Part shown: one piece after another, positions 13,659 to 14,913 of the stretch
Position numbering within the stretch: the stretch's first letter is position 1
Layout of the letters: each line of letters opens with the position of its first letter
NCBI GenBank assembly: GCA_039962885.1
Contig: JBDVGI010000193.1
Span: 1-14,913 of the forward strand
Length of the DNA stretch: 14,913 nt
Source of the DNA: Litorimonas sp039962885
GTDB taxonomy: Bacteria; Pseudomonadota; Alphaproteobacteria; Caulobacterales; Maricaulaceae
Reading direction: 5' to 3'
The notes under the pieces: generated by a model
Seen by the model: the letters and a program-made list of their open reading frames with translations, nothing else
What the model was told of the DNA's origin: nothing
Databases searched by the model: none
Program-made: the position numbers and the translations under genes

Positions 13659-14830
13659 TACAACTCGCCCCGAATTTTCCCAATAAGCGAGGCCCAAGCT
13701 TTCCCAAATAAAGACTTCGCTTTTACATCCTCTGTCGCAAATAGCGCATAGCGCATATCTTCTTGCCCTTTAACGCTCACAACTAATTCAGCAATTTGAT
13801 CCCCTTTGACTATAGGGGCAACGGGCGTTTTATATTCGACACGGGATTTTACCTGCTCACGCTGCGAAATATGCAAGCCTTGAATAATCGGTGCCGCCAG
13901 CGCCACTCCAACATCGCCTGATTTCCCCATAAAGACTTTGGCTCTGGCAAGTTCTTCCCCAGTGTCTCGTAGCTTATAAGCCTTAAATTCATTGAATGCA
14001 GAATTCATCAAAGACAGGCTAACATCACGCCGTTGAGCAGAGCTATCAAGGCCGTTAATCACGATAATACGGCGCACACCATTACGTTCTGCGGACCCAA
14101 CAAGTCCGTAGCCTGACACCTCCGTATGGCCCGTTTTTAGGCCGTCTGCGCCTGTAAATTTCCCTAGCAATGGATTGCGGTTTCCTTGCGAAATCCCGTT
14201 CCACGTAAAATTACGCTCATTATAAAGAGAATAATATTCAGGATGCGTTTTAATTTGCGCCTTCGCGAGTTTCGCAAGGTCAATTGCGCTAATATTATGC
14301 TCTGGATGCGGCCAGCCTGTTGAGTTTTTAAACGTCGCCGATGACAAACCCATTTCGCGTGCCCGCGCCGTCATTTGCGCAGCAAAGGCATCTTCAGAAC
14401 CAGCCATGCCTTCGGCCAGAACAATACAGGCATCATTACCGGATTGAATAATCACACCCTTAATCAGATTATCAACGGATACACGCGAGTTTAAATCCAA
14501 GAACATAGTCGACGAGCCAGACTTTGCTCCGCCGCGCCGCCAAGCCTCTTCGCTCACTGTAAATTCAGTTTCAGGTGTAAGTCGTCCAGACTTTAAGGCT
14601 GAAAAGACCATTTTTGCTGTCATGATTTTTGTCATAGACGCGGGTGCCATTGGGCGGGAGGCGTCTTTTTGATACAAAACCTCGCCTGTTTCAAAATCCA
14701 ATATCACAGCATGCGGAGCGGCTGTGGCAAATATTGTTTCGTCCACATTGCTTTGTGCAAAGGCCGTAAATGGCGCGCACATCAAAGACAGACCGATAAG
14801 TAATTTTGGCGTATTACAATTGAAAAACAC
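13658..14830 (-). CDS. D-alanyl-D-alanine carboxypeptidase, PBP5/DacA family
   Basis: A periplasmic penicillin-binding protein that removes the terminal D-Ala from peptidoglycan pentapeptides. With the start used here (390 residues) there is a signal peptide cut after AFA at about 25, then the three active-site motifs: S65-M-T-K68 (nucleophile Ser65), S130-G-N132 and K232-T-G234. A PBP5-type C-terminal domain (about residues 280-375) with VKGDQIAELVVSVKGQ follows, and the end is likely an amphipathic membrane-binding helix (SLFGKAWASLIGKIRGEL). Start choice: GTG 14830 has AGGG (complement of 14837-14840) at 6-nt spacing. ATG 14836 has that element directly adjacent. ATG 14887 would force translation through a GC hairpin and adds a second hydrophobic stretch before the signal peptide. 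ATG 14836 remains a real alternative. Heads the operon with tmk. Confidence 0.92.
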   Translation of the reverse strand: MFFNCNTPKLLIGLSLMCAPFTAFAQSNVDETIFATAAPHAVILDFETGEVLYQKDASRPMAPASMTKIMTAKMVFSALKSGRLTPETEFTVSEEAWRRGGAKSGSSTMFLDLNSRVSVDNLIKGVIIQSGNDACIVLAEGMAGSEDAFAAQMTARAREMGLSSATFKNSTGWPHPEHNISAIDLAKLAKAQIKTHPEYYSLYNERNFTWNGISQGNRNPLLGKFTGADGLKTGHTEVSGYGLVGSAERNGVRRIIVINGLDSSAQRRDVSLSLMNSAFNEFKAYKLRDTGEELARAKVFMGKSGDVGVALAAPIIQGLHISQREQVKSRVEYKTPVAPIVKGDQIAELVVSVKGQEDMRYALFATEDVKAKSLFGKAWASLIGKIRGEL

Positions 14831-14867
14831 AAGCATCCCTGAAACATGTAAAGTTAGAATCAAAATA

Positions 14868-14884
14868 GGCGCGAATGACGCGCC
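14868..14884 (-). terminator. GC-rich hairpin upstream of the carboxypeptidase gene
   Basis: On the minus strand GGCGCG (14884-14879) pairs perfectly with CGCGCC (14873-14868) around a 5-nt loop, followed by TATTTT. It could end a transcript from a gene beyond the right edge, or act in the 5' leader of the operon. The T run is interrupted by an A, so termination strength is doubtful. The rest of the right edge (14885-14913) shows no gene I can support. Confidence 0.4.
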
Positions 14885-14913
14885 CATAAAGATTTACATG
14901 GCTTTGTGTCTAT

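Noticed and set aside
1..14913. Mobile element, prophage, CRISPR array or tRNA-associated island
   Set aside because: No transposase, integrase, direct repeat array, tRNA gene or terminal inverted repeats were seen in any part of the window.

Overview
The window looks like a chromosomal segment of a moderately low-GC alphaproteobacterium, probably of the Caulobacter/Hyphomonas/Maricaulis side of the class. This is an inference from gene content and order: a BamF/DUF3035 lipoprotein next to mutL, a tadA-rluB-rsmD group, and a dac-tmk-holB-tatD-MBL operon. No rRNA, tRNA, CRISPR, IS element or phage gene was seen. Coding density is high, and no stretch longer than about 150 bp lacks a gene.

Layout. 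(1) 1-2002: a minus-strand run of tadA (tRNA A34 deaminase), an EamA-type transporter coupled to it by an ATGA overlap, then the start of a PepSY-TM membrane protein that runs off the left edge. (2) 1934-4943, plus strand: rluB and rsmD (rRNA modification, ATGA overlap), then an exported protein of unknown function with a DUF11-like C-terminus. (3) 4954-7478, minus strand: mutL and, upstream of it, the BamF-like lipoprotein; a terminator-like hairpin lies between them and touches the mutL ribosome binding site. (4) 7623-8048, minus strand: a small VOC-fold protein. (5) 8132-10238, plus strand: histidine phosphatase, ComA (phosphosulfolactate synthase) and a CysH-type APS/PAPS reductase. (6) 10246-14830, minus strand: a tightly packed operon of a D,D-carboxypeptidase, thymidylate kinase, DNA polymerase III delta', a TatD-family hydrolase and a metallo-beta-lactamase-fold hydrolase.

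The most interesting part is region 5. CysH would make sulfite, ComA would join sulfite to phosphoenolpyruvate to give 2-phospho-3-sulfolactate, and the histidine phosphatase could remove the phosphate to give 3-sulfolactate. This parallels the Bacillus subtilis yitABCD cluster, but a histidine-phosphatase-fold enzyme sits where ComB would be. No genes for sulfopyruvate formation or decarboxylation are in view, so sulfolactate itself, rather than coenzyme M, is the simplest predicted product. This pathway is inferred from families and adjacency, not shown.

The remaining genes are mostly housekeeping. Smaller points of interest are changed metal-ligand positions in the TatD and MBL proteins, a possible GTG start for the carboxypeptidase, and the absence of metG and M16 peptidase genes from places where I recall them in related genomes.
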